Assembly: GCA_026169535.1 (NCBI GenBank)
Contig: JAPFCU010000078.1
Location: 1-64,000 of the forward strand
Direction of reading: 5' to 3'
Source: Blautia sp.
GTDB lineage: Bacteria > Bacillota > Clostridia > Lachnospirales > Lachnospiraceae
DNA: 64,000 nt
Made by a program: the position numbers and the translations under genes. Positions within the stretch are counted from its first letter, which is position 1. Every line of letters begins with the position of its first letter. Below are positions 8,048-16,639 of the stretch, in pieces. A model generated the notes under the pieces. It searched no databases, had not been told where the DNA came from, and worked only from the letters and a program-made list of their open reading frames with translations.

Positions 8048-9022
8048 ATGAAAAAGATATTGGAAAAAAGAGAGACAGGAGTATTCTTAATTTTACTTTT
8101 GTTATGTTTAGGCCTGAGTCTTTACTCTCCAAGTTTTCTTTCGTATACAAATATAAAAAATGTATTAGTAAATAGTGTTCCGGTAGGTATTATGGCTGCG
8201 GGAATGACAATCGTTCTGATTACAGCAGGAATAGATGTATCAGTCGCATCCCAAATGATGTTTAGTGCTACATGGCTTGCTATTTTTTCACAAAACAGTT
8301 CTATGGCAAATCCTGTAACTGTATTAATCCTGGCATTAGTGCTAGGTGCTATAACAGGAGCGATAAATGGATTTTTGATTGCTGCATTTTCTATTCCGCC
8401 GATTATTATTACGTTGGGAACAGCAAGTATTTATCGAGGAATCATTTTGGTCTATACAAATGGACGGTGGATCATGAATATTCCTAAATGGTTTACAGCC
8501 CTTGGAAAAACCTATTATAATATTCCATTACCTATCATATATGCAATCATTATATTCCTGATAACTGCCTGGATTTTAAGACATACATATTTTGGAAGAT
8601 CTGTATATGCAGTAGGCGGAAATGAAAATGCAGCACGATATGTAGGTGTAAACATTAAGAAGACTATTTTCTTAACATATTTTTATTCAGGACTTTTATG
8701 TGGATTTGCAGGATTTGTATTAGATGCAATTCTTGGAAACTGTCAGCCATCTGGATCTAATGGCTGGGAGATGAATGCGATTGCGGCAGCAGTAATAGGT
8801 GGAACCAATATTTTAGGAGGCTCAGGATCTGTTATCGGTACTGTTATTGGCGTTGCAATGATGGGGGTTATAGAAAATGGACTTGTAGTTGCACATATTC
8901 CAACCTATTGGCAGAAGCTTGTATATGGTTTGATAATAATTGCAACTGTAACATTTGACGTACTCAGAAGAAATTATGCAGATTCTAAAAAGCAGATGAT
9001 AGAAATTGACCAGGAGGCATAA
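8048..9022 (+). CDS. CUT2-type ABC transporter permease 1 (RbsC-like)
   Basis: A 324-residue permease of the ribose/branched-chain class with about eight to ten hydrophobic segments. Family features are 'AAGMTIVLITAGIDVSVASQ' near residue 55, 'YAVGGNENAARYVGVN' and 'AAVIGGTNILGGSGSVIGT'. It abuts the ATPase gene directly (start follows the stop codon) with its ribosome site inside that gene's GGGGGG end. With the next gene it forms a heterodimeric channel. Confidence 0.93.
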   Translation: MKKILEKRETGVFLILLLLCLGLSLYSPSFLSYTNIKNVLVNSVPVGIMAAGMTIVLITAGIDVSVASQMMFSATWLAIFSQNSSMANPVTVLILALVLGAITGAINGFLIAAFSIPPIIITLGTASIYRGIILVYTNGRWIMNIPKWFTALGKTYYNIPLPIIYAIIIFLITAWILRHTYFGRSVYAVGGNENAARYVGVNIKKTIFLTYFYSGLLCGFAGFVLDAILGNCQPSGSNGWEMNAIAAAVIGGTNILGGSGSVIGTVIGVAMMGVIENGLVVAHIPTYWQKLVYGLIIIATVTFDVLRRNYADSKKQMIEIDQEA

Positions 9023-9025
9023 GTG

Positions 9026-9991
9026 ATGGAAAAATTAAGAAAAAGATTCACATTGCATGAAATGGTTCTGGCAGGAGCATTTCTTCTGATTTTCCTGATT
9101 GGTGCATGTTCTAATGAAAATTTCTTATCAATCAGAAATATTTTATCATTGTTCCAGCAGATGTCAGAGATGGGGATCATGGCAATGGGATTAACAATTG
9201 TAATTATTACAGGTGGTATGGATCTTTCTGCTGGTACAACAATGGGACTTTGCGCTGTAACATCAGGATTATGTTTAACAAAAGGATTAGGTGTGGTTCC
9301 TTCGTTGATAATTAGTTTAGGCGTAGCTGTATTATGTGGAGTAATGAATGCTGTTTTAGTAGCAATTATAAGGATTCCTCCTATGATTGCGACTTTAGGC
9401 ACTCAGATGTTCTTTTTAGGTGTAGCATTAGTGCTTAGTAAAGGAAATTCTATTTCTGGAATTCCGGAAAGCTTTTATTTTCTGGGACAGGCTAAAATAT
9501 TTGGCATGCCGCTTCAGATGTTGCTGTTATTTGGATTAGCAGTATTTCTTATAATCATGCTAAAAAATACTGTGACAGGACAGCATATTTATGCATTAGG
9601 AAATAATATGAAGGCAGCTCTGTTTTCCGGTATTCGTACAACACATGTTTTATTTTATTCATATATCATGTGTTCTGTAATGTGCTGTATAGCGGGGAAT
9701 ATCCAGGTATCACGTGTGGCGACTGCCAGAGCGGACATGGGATCAGCATTTTTGATGACGTGTATTTCCGCAGTTGTACTTGGAGGTACGAGTATTAATG
9801 GAGGAAATGGAGGAATTGTGGGTACAGTTGTAGGAATTATGATTTTTGCCATGATTGGGAATATTATGAATCTTGTAGGTATTTCATCATTTTGGCAGCA
9901 GCTTGCAACAGGAAGTATTCTGGTTTTGGTTGTGGTATTTAATCGTATGATTGAGATGCAGAAATATAAAGTAAAGAGCAGAAAAGTATGA
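9026..9991 (+). CDS. CUT2-type ABC transporter permease 2 (RbsC-like)
   Basis: A 321-residue permease paralogous to its neighbour, with 'AMGLTIVIITGGMDLSAG', 'YALGNNMKAALFSGI' and 'AVVLGGTSINGGNGGIVGT'. ATG 9026 has AGGAGG eight bases upstream; a GTG three bases earlier is the alternative. Two distinct permeases are the rule in rhamnose- and AI-2-type importers (RhaPQ, LsrCD), which supports that subgroup. Confidence 0.92.
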   Translation: MEKLRKRFTLHEMVLAGAFLLIFLIGACSNENFLSIRNILSLFQQMSEMGIMAMGLTIVIITGGMDLSAGTTMGLCAVTSGLCLTKGLGVVPSLIISLGVAVLCGVMNAVLVAIIRIPPMIATLGTQMFFLGVALVLSKGNSISGIPESFYFLGQAKIFGMPLQMLLLFGLAVFLIIMLKNTVTGQHIYALGNNMKAALFSGIRTTHVLFYSYIMCSVMCCIAGNIQVSRVATARADMGSAFLMTCISAVVLGGTSINGGNGGIVGTVVGIMIFAMIGNIMNLVGISSFWQQLATGSILVLVVVFNRMIEMQKYKVKSRKV

Positions 9992-10037
9992 TACTTTTCA
10001 AAATAAAAAAAGATTTAGAAAAAGGAGGAAAAGAACT

Positions 10038-11018
10038 ATGAGGAAAAGATTAGCACTTTTTGCACTTGGTGCAGCAATGATGATTGGGATGGGAACAACT
10101 GTATATGCGGAGGAAGAATATACTATTGCATTAATACCGCAGCAGGTAGGTATTCCGTATTTTGAGACCTCTAATGTTTGGGGTACAAAAGCTGGAGAAG
10201 ATTTAGGGTGTGAGGTTATTTATACCGGTCCTACATCAGGGGACGCAGCAGCCCAAGCTAATATTGTTCAGGATATGATAACTAAGGGTGTTGATTGTAT
10301 TGCAATTTCACCATTGGATGCGAGCGCCATCGAGCCGGTATTAAAGCAGGCTAAAGAAGAAGGTATTAAAGTAATTACGTGGGATTCTGATGTAACGGAT
10401 ACTTCTTTAAGAGATGCATATGTAAATTGTTGTTCTGAAAAAGTGCTTGGAGAACATCTAATGCAGCGGTTTGCTGAGTATATGGGAGAAGAAGGTGAAT
10501 ACGCTATCATTACAAGTGTTTTAACAGCGCAGAACTGTTCCGCATGGGCAAAATATGCAACAGAGTATCAGGAAACAAATTATCCAAACATGTCACGTGT
10601 TGCTTATGAACCGTGTGATGATGATCAGTCTAAAGCATATGCGATTACTCAAAACTTAATGACCGCATATCCAGAACTCAAGGGTATCTTAGGTGTCACA
10701 ACACCTGCACCACCAGCAGCAGCTCAGGCGGTTGGAGAAGCTGGAAAGAATGGAGAAATTGTCGTTACAGGTGTTGTAGAAGCATCTGCTGCAAAATCAT
10801 ATCTGGAAGACGGCTCTATGCAGGAAGCAAATATCTGGCATCCGGGAAAACTTGGTTATTTAGCAGTTTACACAGCTAAGACACTTTTGGATGGCGGGGA
10901 GATTACAGATGGTATGGATATACCAGAAGTTGGCGTTGTAGAAGTAAAAGGCGATCAGATTATTATGACAGAGTTGTTGGATATCACAACAGAAAATGTA
11001 GATGATTTTGACTTCTAA
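10038..11018 (+). CDS. CUT2-type ABC transporter substrate-binding protein (RhaS/LsrB-like)
   Basis: A 326-residue periplasmic-binding-protein-like protein. A signal peptide (MRKRLALFALGAAMMIGMG...) ends near VYA-EEE. The mature part has the sugar-binding class I fold ('IALIPQQVGIPYFETS', 'GVDCIAISPLDASAIEPVL', 'ITWDSDV') and resembles rhamnose/AI-2 binders most. There is no lipobox cysteine, so it looks secreted rather than lipid-anchored, which is unusual for a Gram-positive importer. A strong AAGGAGG site precedes the ATG. The ligand is unknown. Confidence 0.9.
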   Translation: MRKRLALFALGAAMMIGMGTTVYAEEEYTIALIPQQVGIPYFETSNVWGTKAGEDLGCEVIYTGPTSGDAAAQANIVQDMITKGVDCIAISPLDASAIEPVLKQAKEEGIKVITWDSDVTDTSLRDAYVNCCSEKVLGEHLMQRFAEYMGEEGEYAIITSVLTAQNCSAWAKYATEYQETNYPNMSRVAYEPCDDDQSKAYAITQNLMTAYPELKGILGVTTPAPPAAAQAVGEAGKNGEIVVTGVVEASAAKSYLEDGSMQEANIWHPGKLGYLAVYTAKTLLDGGEITDGMDIPEVGVVEVKGDQIIMTELLDITTENVDDFDF

Positions 11019-11081
11019 AATATGTGACTGTCTGTATGAATGAAAAGCATGGGACAGTTCCCATACTGGTTAGGAGGAGAT

Positions 11082-12260
11082 ATGAAGCCTAGAATTTCAA
11101 AACAGGAATTTCACAATCGTATATTAAAGATGCGTAAGTATATGGAAGCAAACGACATAGACGCGATTTTAGTATATGGAGATGAGTACAGAAAAGAAAA
11201 TTTAAGATATGTATCAAACTACTGGCCGATATTCGAACGAGGGGCAATGCTTTTGGGAAGGACGTTAGATCCGATTGTACTGTGTGCTCCGGAGGGACAA
11301 AAGGTAGCAGAGGAAATGAGTGTATGGCCTGACATACGTCTCTCACCAGATTTTCTGTGTGTGACAGTGCCGGATGAAATTGATTATCCATTAGCACAGT
11401 ATACAAGTTTTTCTTCGTTGGCAGATGAACTGCGTGAAAAAGAAAAGCTTGAAAAACTTGGTATTGTAGGAAAAGATGCAATGTCTGTAGATCTGTATGA
11501 AAAAATCAAAGCAGGTTTTGATACAGAACTGATCGATTGTAATGAACTTTTATTTGACCTTCGCCGGGAAAAAAGTGCAGAGGAAGTAGAATGTCTACGT
11601 GAAGCGGCAAGAATCGCAGATGCAGGATTTAAGGCTATGATGCAGTCGGAGCTTATAGGAAAGACAGAATTGGAGGCGGCAGGGATTGCGGAAGCAGCTG
11701 CAAGAGCTGAAGGTGCAGAACATATTATTTTTCAGATTTATGGAAGTGGAAAGAGGACGGACAGAATTGTTGGACGTCCTACAAACAAGATTATTGAAAA
11801 TGGTGATATGATCATGTGTGCATTGGCTGTCCAGTATGAGGGATATGTTGCAACCTGTGAAATGCCGTTTGCAGTTGGGGAATACAGTGAAGAGACCAAA
11901 TACGTGATTGATGTATTGGTTCGGGCATTAAAAGCTGGCCAGCCTTATTTAAAAGCTGGTGTTCCTATGAAACAGTTTGTACAAGCTGTAAAACAGGTAT
12001 TTTATGAAGAAAATCTTTCTGAGTATGATATTTATCCACCATTACATGGGATTGGATGTGCAGAAGCAGAGTCCCCATATCCTGATACTGAAACAGAAGA
12101 AGTATTTAAAGCTGGGATGACGGTAAATACAGATATTAGTTTATTTGGATTACCAGGCGGCTCCAACCGTATAGAGGAAGGTTTTATAATTACAGAGAAT
12201 GGAGCAGAATCGTTGTCTCCGTTTATAAATCAATGTTGTAAAGAATGGAAGGTGTGTTAA
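11082..12260 (+). CDS. M24-fold (Xaa-Pro aminopeptidase/creatinase-like) protein A, metal site degenerate
   Basis: A 392-residue protein with a creatinase-type N-terminal domain (about 1-155, 'LRYVSNYWPIFE') and a pita-bread C-terminal domain (about 165-385). In active M24 metallopeptidases five residues bind two metals (Asp, Asp, His, Glu, Glu). Here they read Ala247, Thr258, His322, Asn349 and Glu365, so three are lost. The creatinase catalytic His is not evident either. The activity is therefore unknown and annotation as a peptidase would mislead. ATG 11082 follows AGGAGGAG; an in-frame ATG at 11040 has no ribosome site. It lies in the ABC operon and is paired with a second such gene two bases downstream. 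Confidence 0.85.
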   Translation: MKPRISKQEFHNRILKMRKYMEANDIDAILVYGDEYRKENLRYVSNYWPIFERGAMLLGRTLDPIVLCAPEGQKVAEEMSVWPDIRLSPDFLCVTVPDEIDYPLAQYTSFSSLADELREKEKLEKLGIVGKDAMSVDLYEKIKAGFDTELIDCNELLFDLRREKSAEEVECLREAARIADAGFKAMMQSELIGKTELEAAGIAEAAARAEGAEHIIFQIYGSGKRTDRIVGRPTNKIIENGDMIMCALAVQYEGYVATCEMPFAVGEYSEETKYVIDVLVRALKAGQPYLKAGVPMKQFVQAVKQVFYEENLSEYDIYPPLHGIGCAEAESPYPDTETEEVFKAGMTVNTDISLFGLPGGSNRIEEGFIITENGAESLSPFINQCCKEWKVC

Positions 12261-12261
12261 A

Positions 12262-13443
12262 GTGAAGATAAGGATTGAAGATAGCGAATTTCAGGAAAGA
12301 ATCATTAAAACACAGAATGAAATGAAAAAGGAAGGGCTCGATATTTTATTTGCTTATGGTAATGAAGCGGAACCACAATACGTACGTTATTACAGTGATT
12401 ATTGGCCTTCTTTTGAGTCGGCAGGTGTATTGATTCCAGCAGAAGGAGAAGCTATTTTGATCATCGGACCAGAAAGTGAGACTTTTTCCAGTCATGTTTC
12501 AAGGATCAAAAAGATCAGAAAAGTGCTGGTGTTCCGTGAATCCTCTGAACCTGAGTATCCGGGGGCAAAATTAGAAACATTCGCATCTGTGATCAAAGAA
12601 GCAAGCGGAAATAAACCTGTTGCTAAGATCGGTGTGGCAGGAGGATGCCTTGTGACCCATGTGATCTATGAAGCATTACTTTCAAGTTTACCAGAACTGG
12701 GAAATCCTGAATTAGTAAAGGCTGATATGCTCGTAGCTAAGCTTCGTGCAGATAAGTCTCCGGCAGAGATCGCATGTCTCAGAGAGGCATATCGTATCAC
12801 ACAGGCTGCAATGAAAGCGGTTGTTGAAAATGTCCATGTGGGAATGACTGAAAATCAGCTAAAAGGAATTGCAATGTCTGTGATCTATAAGGAAGGTGGA
12901 GAGGGAGAAGCCTATCCATTCTGGATCCTTACTGGAAAAAATTCTAATCAGGCAATCAGTCGATGTCGAAATAAGGTTATTGAAAAAGGTGATATGATTC
13001 AGGTACAGGTAGGAGCAAGATATGAAGGATATGCTTCTACAATGGGAAGAGCCATTGTCATGGGTAAAGCAACAGAAGAGCAGAAAGGCATGATCGAGGC
13101 AGCCCTTGCAGCACAAAAAGCCATTCTCAATACTGCTAAAGCAGGAGTAAACGCATCAGAAGTCAGCAGAGTACATTATGAGACATTAAAAGAGTTAGGA
13201 TATGATTCTTGTATTCTTTATGGCCCATGTCATGGTACCGGTTTAATGGAAGGTGAATATCCATGGATTGAATCAAATTCGGATTATCTTTTGGAGGAAA
13301 ATATGACATTCTGTACATGTGTCTATCTTGGTGATGATAAAAATGAAATAGGTCTTCGTATAGAGGATGGTTTTTTGGTAACAGCTGAAGGAACAGAATC
13401 ATTTTCAGACTATCGTCGAGAGGTTATAGAGATTGACAGATAA
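12262..13443 (+). CDS. M24-fold (Xaa-Pro aminopeptidase/creatinase-like) protein B, metal site degenerate
   Basis: A 393-residue paralogue of the preceding protein, with the same two-domain plan ('VRYYSDYWPSFESAG' in the N-domain). The expected metal ligands read Gln249, Thr260, His324, Cys351 and Glu368, so the same three positions are lost as in protein A but to different residues, apart from Thr at the second. It starts with GTG behind GGAAGGTG. The shared loss in two diverged copies suggests an evolved metal-free function, perhaps as a heterodimer, since this fold usually dimerises. The substrate is presumably linked to whatever the upstream importer brings in, which is inference. Confidence 0.85.
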   Translation: MKIRIEDSEFQERIIKTQNEMKKEGLDILFAYGNEAEPQYVRYYSDYWPSFESAGVLIPAEGEAILIIGPESETFSSHVSRIKKIRKVLVFRESSEPEYPGAKLETFASVIKEASGNKPVAKIGVAGGCLVTHVIYEALLSSLPELGNPELVKADMLVAKLRADKSPAEIACLREAYRITQAAMKAVVENVHVGMTENQLKGIAMSVIYKEGGEGEAYPFWILTGKNSNQAISRCRNKVIEKGDMIQVQVGARYEGYASTMGRAIVMGKATEEQKGMIEAALAAQKAILNTAKAGVNASEVSRVHYETLKELGYDSCILYGPCHGTGLMEGEYPWIESNSDYLLEENMTFCTCVYLGDDKNEIGLRIEDGFLVTAEGTESFSDYRREVIEIDR

Positions 13444-14656
13444 ACGGAAAATGTTTCAGAAGCGCAGGTCTGGAAATTGTGATTCGGATCTGCGCTTTTT
13501 GAAATTAAGTTGTTGGATGATTTTTCTTCTTGGATTTGAGTCGGGAGGTTTTCAATTAGCATTATTAAAAATTGCAAGAGAATTTAATATTACAAATACA
13601 GAAATGGGAGGATTGGTTTCAGTACAATTTCTTGCAATGATGACTATGCCGGTTATTTTTGGAGCTTTAGCAGATATCGTTGGTAAAAAAAAGATACTGC
13701 TGTGGTTTTCTCAAATATTTACAGCGGGCTGTATAGTAACGGTAATGACACCGGCTTATATTGGTATTGTATTCGGGATATTTTGTATAGGTTCTGGATA
13801 TAGCGTATGTGAAAGTGTTTTAACAGCAAGTTTATTTGATGAATATCCTCAAAAAGGAACTTCTTATGCAGGATGGACCCAATGTTGTTTTTCCATAGGT
13901 GCAGTAACTGGTCCACTTATATGTGATTTTATGATAAAATGTGGAATTGGTGATTGGAGAAATGTCTTTTATCTAATGGCAGGTTGCTATGCTGTAAATG
14001 GTGTATTACTTTTTAAGCTTCCAATGAAAGTTCATGAGTTGCGTATAAGAAAAAAATGGGGAATAAGAACATTAAAGGGGTCGACATGTAGATCAATGAT
14101 GGATAATGTTATTAAATGTGTACCAAATTCTGTGATTCCATGCTTTGTTCTTATGATCTGTTATGTGGGTATCGAAACAGGAATTGCATATTTTTTAGAT
14201 TCGTTTTTGAATATGGAATTGAAGGCTTCTTCCAGTTCATCTAAAATATTAGCTTCGTTTTGGCTATTTATGATTCCGGGAAGAATATTTTGCGGGAAGC
14301 TTGCGAAAAAGGGCAATAAAGCTTTAGTAATATGTTTTGTAAGTATATTGATATTACTATTTGGATGGCAAAATTGCAGAAGCATTATTATGTTTGCAGT
14401 ATTGATCGGCTGTTGTGGTGTTTCATGTGGTATGGTATGGCCGATGCTCATGGGAATGGCAAATTCAAGAGCACAGGGGCTATACGGAAGAGTGTCTGGT
14501 TTAATGACAATGGGAAGTGGTATAGGAGGTGCTCTTTGGCCAATAGTATTTGGTAAGTTAATGGATGTTGGCGGGATCAGAAATTCTCTCTGGATGCTGA
14601 TTGCTACAGGGGGAGTTGCGATTTTGATACTTATTGTACAAAGAAGACAAGTGTGA
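13433..14656 (+). CDS. MFS transporter
   Basis: A 407-residue major facilitator with about twelve membrane segments and a central cytoplasmic loop near residues 195-215 ('ELRIRKKWG'). The first half has 'EFNITNTEMGGLVSVQFLAMM', a typical start of MFS helices 1-2. The TTG start is preferred because GAGAGG lies nine bases before it; an ATG 18 bases later has no site. The gene overlaps M24 protein B by 11 bases and closes the LacI-controlled operon. It could export a product of the M24 proteins or import a second substrate. Confidence 0.85.
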   Translation: MTDKRKMFQKRRSGNCDSDLRFLKLSCWMIFLLGFESGGFQLALLKIAREFNITNTEMGGLVSVQFLAMMTMPVIFGALADIVGKKKILLWFSQIFTAGCIVTVMTPAYIGIVFGIFCIGSGYSVCESVLTASLFDEYPQKGTSYAGWTQCCFSIGAVTGPLICDFMIKCGIGDWRNVFYLMAGCYAVNGVLLFKLPMKVHELRIRKKWGIRTLKGSTCRSMMDNVIKCVPNSVIPCFVLMICYVGIETGIAYFLDSFLNMELKASSSSSKILASFWLFMIPGRIFCGKLAKKGNKALVICFVSILILLFGWQNCRSIIMFAVLIGCCGVSCGMVWPMLMGMANSRAQGLYGRVSGLMTMGSGIGGALWPIVFGKLMDVGGIRNSLWMLIATGGVAILILIVQRRQV

Positions 14657-14673
14657 ATGAGAGTGCTTCATGT

Positions 14674-14712
14674 AAAATAGCGTAGCAGCATTATAGCTGT
14701 TACGCTATTTTT
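14674..14712 (+). terminator. Terminator of the ABC-M24-MFS operon
   Basis: A 16-base stem AAAATAGCGTAGCAGC / GCTGTTACGCTATTTT with one G-T pair and a six-base loop ends in T residues. It marks the right end of the AT-rich block. Confidence 0.92.
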
Positions 14713-14755
14713 ACTAATTGATATAATAATATTGTAGCTGTAGATAGGTTTTGTC

Positions 14756-14784
14756 TTGAATTCACCGGATGTTTCCTGTACAAT
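14756..14784 (+). promoter_or_regulatory. Promoter upstream of ftsE
   Basis: TTGAAT (14756-14761) and TACAAT (14779-14784) are separated by 17 bases. The following 180 bases to ftsE form a long AT-rich leader in which I see no gene. Confidence 0.6.
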
Positions 14785-14964
14785 GAAATGCGATATATAA
14801 ACAGAAGATTTTTATAAAAAACCATTGTATTTTTTGTGGAAATATGAAATATTGATGAAATTTCTTTGGATTCTCAAAAAACACTTGAAATTCACAAGGA
14901 ACTATGTTACAACATTGTTACAAAAACGTTAAAATGTTTATTCTGTATGAGAAGGAGGAACATA

Positions 14965-15648
14965 ATGATAGATTTGATAGATGTAAGTAAATCATATGAT
15001 AAAGGCAATCTGGCTGTAAATCATGCAAACTTACATGTAGATAAAGGTGAATTTGTATTTGTGGTAGGAAGCAGTGGTTCAGGTAAGTCTACACTGATCA
15101 AACTTCTGATGAAGGAGCTTGATACTACCGGAGGACAGCTTATCGTAAGCGGTGAAAGACTGGAAACAATGAAACATCGCCGTGTTGCAAAATACCGCAG
15201 AAAGCTAGGGGTTGTATTTCAGGATTTCCGCCTTCTCAAAGACCGTAATGTATATGAAAATGTTGCCTTTGCCCAGAGGGTGATCGGCAGACCGGGAAAG
15301 GTGATCCGCAGACGTGTTCCAGAGGTGCTTCAGGAGGTTGGACTTGCTGGGAAAGACAAATCTTATCCGGATGAGCTTTCCGGTGGTGAGCAGCAGAGAG
15401 TTGCTCTTGCAAGAGCGCTTGTAAATCGTCCGGATATCCTTCTTGCAGACGAGCCTACAGGAAATCTGGATCCTCAGACAGCAGAAGAGATCATGAAGCT
15501 GATAGAGGAGATCAATGAGCGTGGAACAACGGTGCTGGTGGTAACACATAACAAGGATATTGTAAATGCAATGAAAAAAAGAGTGGTTACCATGCATGAA
15601 GGCGTCATTGTCAGCGACGAGAAAGAAGGAGGATATCATGAGGCCTAG
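14965..15648 (+). CDS. ftsE: Cell division ATP-binding protein FtsE
   Basis: A 227-residue ABC ATPase that works with FtsX to activate peptidoglycan hydrolases at the division or cell-wall growth site. It has Walker A GSSGSGKST, signature LSGGEQQR and Walker B LLADEPTGNLD, plus the FtsE-specific 'LGVVFQDFRLLKDRNVYENV'. ATG 14965 follows AAGGAGGAA at proper spacing; the longer open frame upstream has no such site. It overlaps ftsX by 11 bases. Confidence 0.96.
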   Translation: MIDLIDVSKSYDKGNLAVNHANLHVDKGEFVFVVGSSGSGKSTLIKLLMKELDTTGGQLIVSGERLETMKHRRVAKYRRKLGVVFQDFRLLKDRNVYENVAFAQRVIGRPGKVIRRRVPEVLQEVGLAGKDKSYPDELSGGEQQRVALARALVNRPDILLADEPTGNLDPQTAEEIMKLIEEINERGTTVLVVTHNKDIVNAMKKRVVTMHEGVIVSDEKEGGYHEA

Positions 15649-16543
15649 TACGATATGGTTTACTCTGAAACAGGGTGTAAAGAATATTAAAAGAAACTGG
15701 ATGTTTTCGCTTGCGTCTATCCTGACGATGTCTGCATGTATATTTCTGGTTGGAGTGTTTTATTCCATTGTGAATAATGTAGACAATATTGCTCATAAAG
15801 TAGAGCAGGAAGTTCCTATTACGGTATTTTTTGAGGAAGGAACAACCCAGGAACAGATCGATATGATCGGAGAACAGATCAGACAGCGTCCGGAAGTGGA
15901 AAATATTGTGTTTAAATCAGCAGAGGAAGCATGGAATGATTTTAAAGATCAGTACTTCCAGGGATCTGAAGCAGCAGAAGGATTTAAAGATGATAATCCT
16001 CTTGTGAATTCTGCAAACTATCAGGTTTATATGAATCAGATAGAAATGCAATCGGATCTGGTATCCTATATCCAGAGTCTGGAGCATGTACGGGAGGTAG
16101 AGCAGTCAGAACAGGCCGCAAAGACCCTGGGAAGCTTTAACCGACTGGTATCTGTGGCGTCAATGGTAGTGATCGGACTTCTGGTACTGATTTCTATTTT
16201 CCTGATACATAATACTATCTCTGTAGGTGTTTCTGTCCGTAAGGAGGAAATCGGTATTATGAAATATATTGGGGCAACAGACGGATTTGTAAGAGCTCCT
16301 TTTGTAATGGAAGGAATTGTACTGGGTGTGATCGGTGCGGCTATTCCGCTGACTGCGTTATATTTCCTGTATAACACCGCAGTTGAGTATGTTCTGACAA
16401 AGTTTAATGTTCTGACGGGAGTGGTCGCTTTTATTCCTGTTTATGAAATTTATCAGACATTGCTGCCTCTGGGACTTGCCCTGGGTATTGGAATCGGTCT
16501 GATCGGAAGTTTCTGGACAACAAGAAAGCATCTGAGAGTCTGA
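15638..16543 (+). CDS. ftsX: Cell division protein FtsX
   Basis: A 301-residue membrane partner of FtsE: one N-terminal membrane segment (about 22-45), an extracellular domain (about 50-165, 'VPITVFFEEGTTQEQI'), then three segments at the C-terminus. 'VRKEEIGIMKYIGATDGFVRAPFVMEG' is the conserved cytoplasmic coupling region. ATG 15638 has AAGGAGG seven bases upstream. Together with ftsE it usually controls a PcsB/CwlO-type hydrolase. Confidence 0.95.
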   Translation: MRPSTIWFTLKQGVKNIKRNWMFSLASILTMSACIFLVGVFYSIVNNVDNIAHKVEQEVPITVFFEEGTTQEQIDMIGEQIRQRPEVENIVFKSAEEAWNDFKDQYFQGSEAAEGFKDDNPLVNSANYQVYMNQIEMQSDLVSYIQSLEHVREVEQSEQAAKTLGSFNRLVSVASMVVIGLLVLISIFLIHNTISVGVSVRKEEIGIMKYIGATDGFVRAPFVMEGIVLGVIGAAIPLTALYFLYNTAVEYVLTKFNVLTGVVAFIPVYEIYQTLLPLGLALGIGIGLIGSFWTTRKHLRV

Positions 16544-16569
16544 TGAAAAAATAATAACTTAGAGCAGAT

Positions 16570-16624
16570 ACGGCATAAAGTCCTGACTGAACAAGTCAGG
16601 ACATTGTGCCGTTTGTCTGTTTTG
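16570..16624 (+). terminator. Terminator after ftsX
   Basis: ACGGCA...GTCCTGACT / AGTCAGGAC...TGCCGT forms a long stem, followed by a T-rich stretch. Confidence 0.85.
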
Positions 16625-16639
16625 GGAGGCAATTATAAT

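Noticed and set aside
11040-11081. Longer N-terminus for M24 protein A
   Set aside because: No ribosome site before ATG 11040, whereas AGGAGGAG precedes ATG 11082 and the family N-terminus fits the shorter form.
11082-13443. Calling the M24 pair creatinases
   Set aside because: The catalytic His of creatinase has no visible counterpart; the fold alone does not justify the name.
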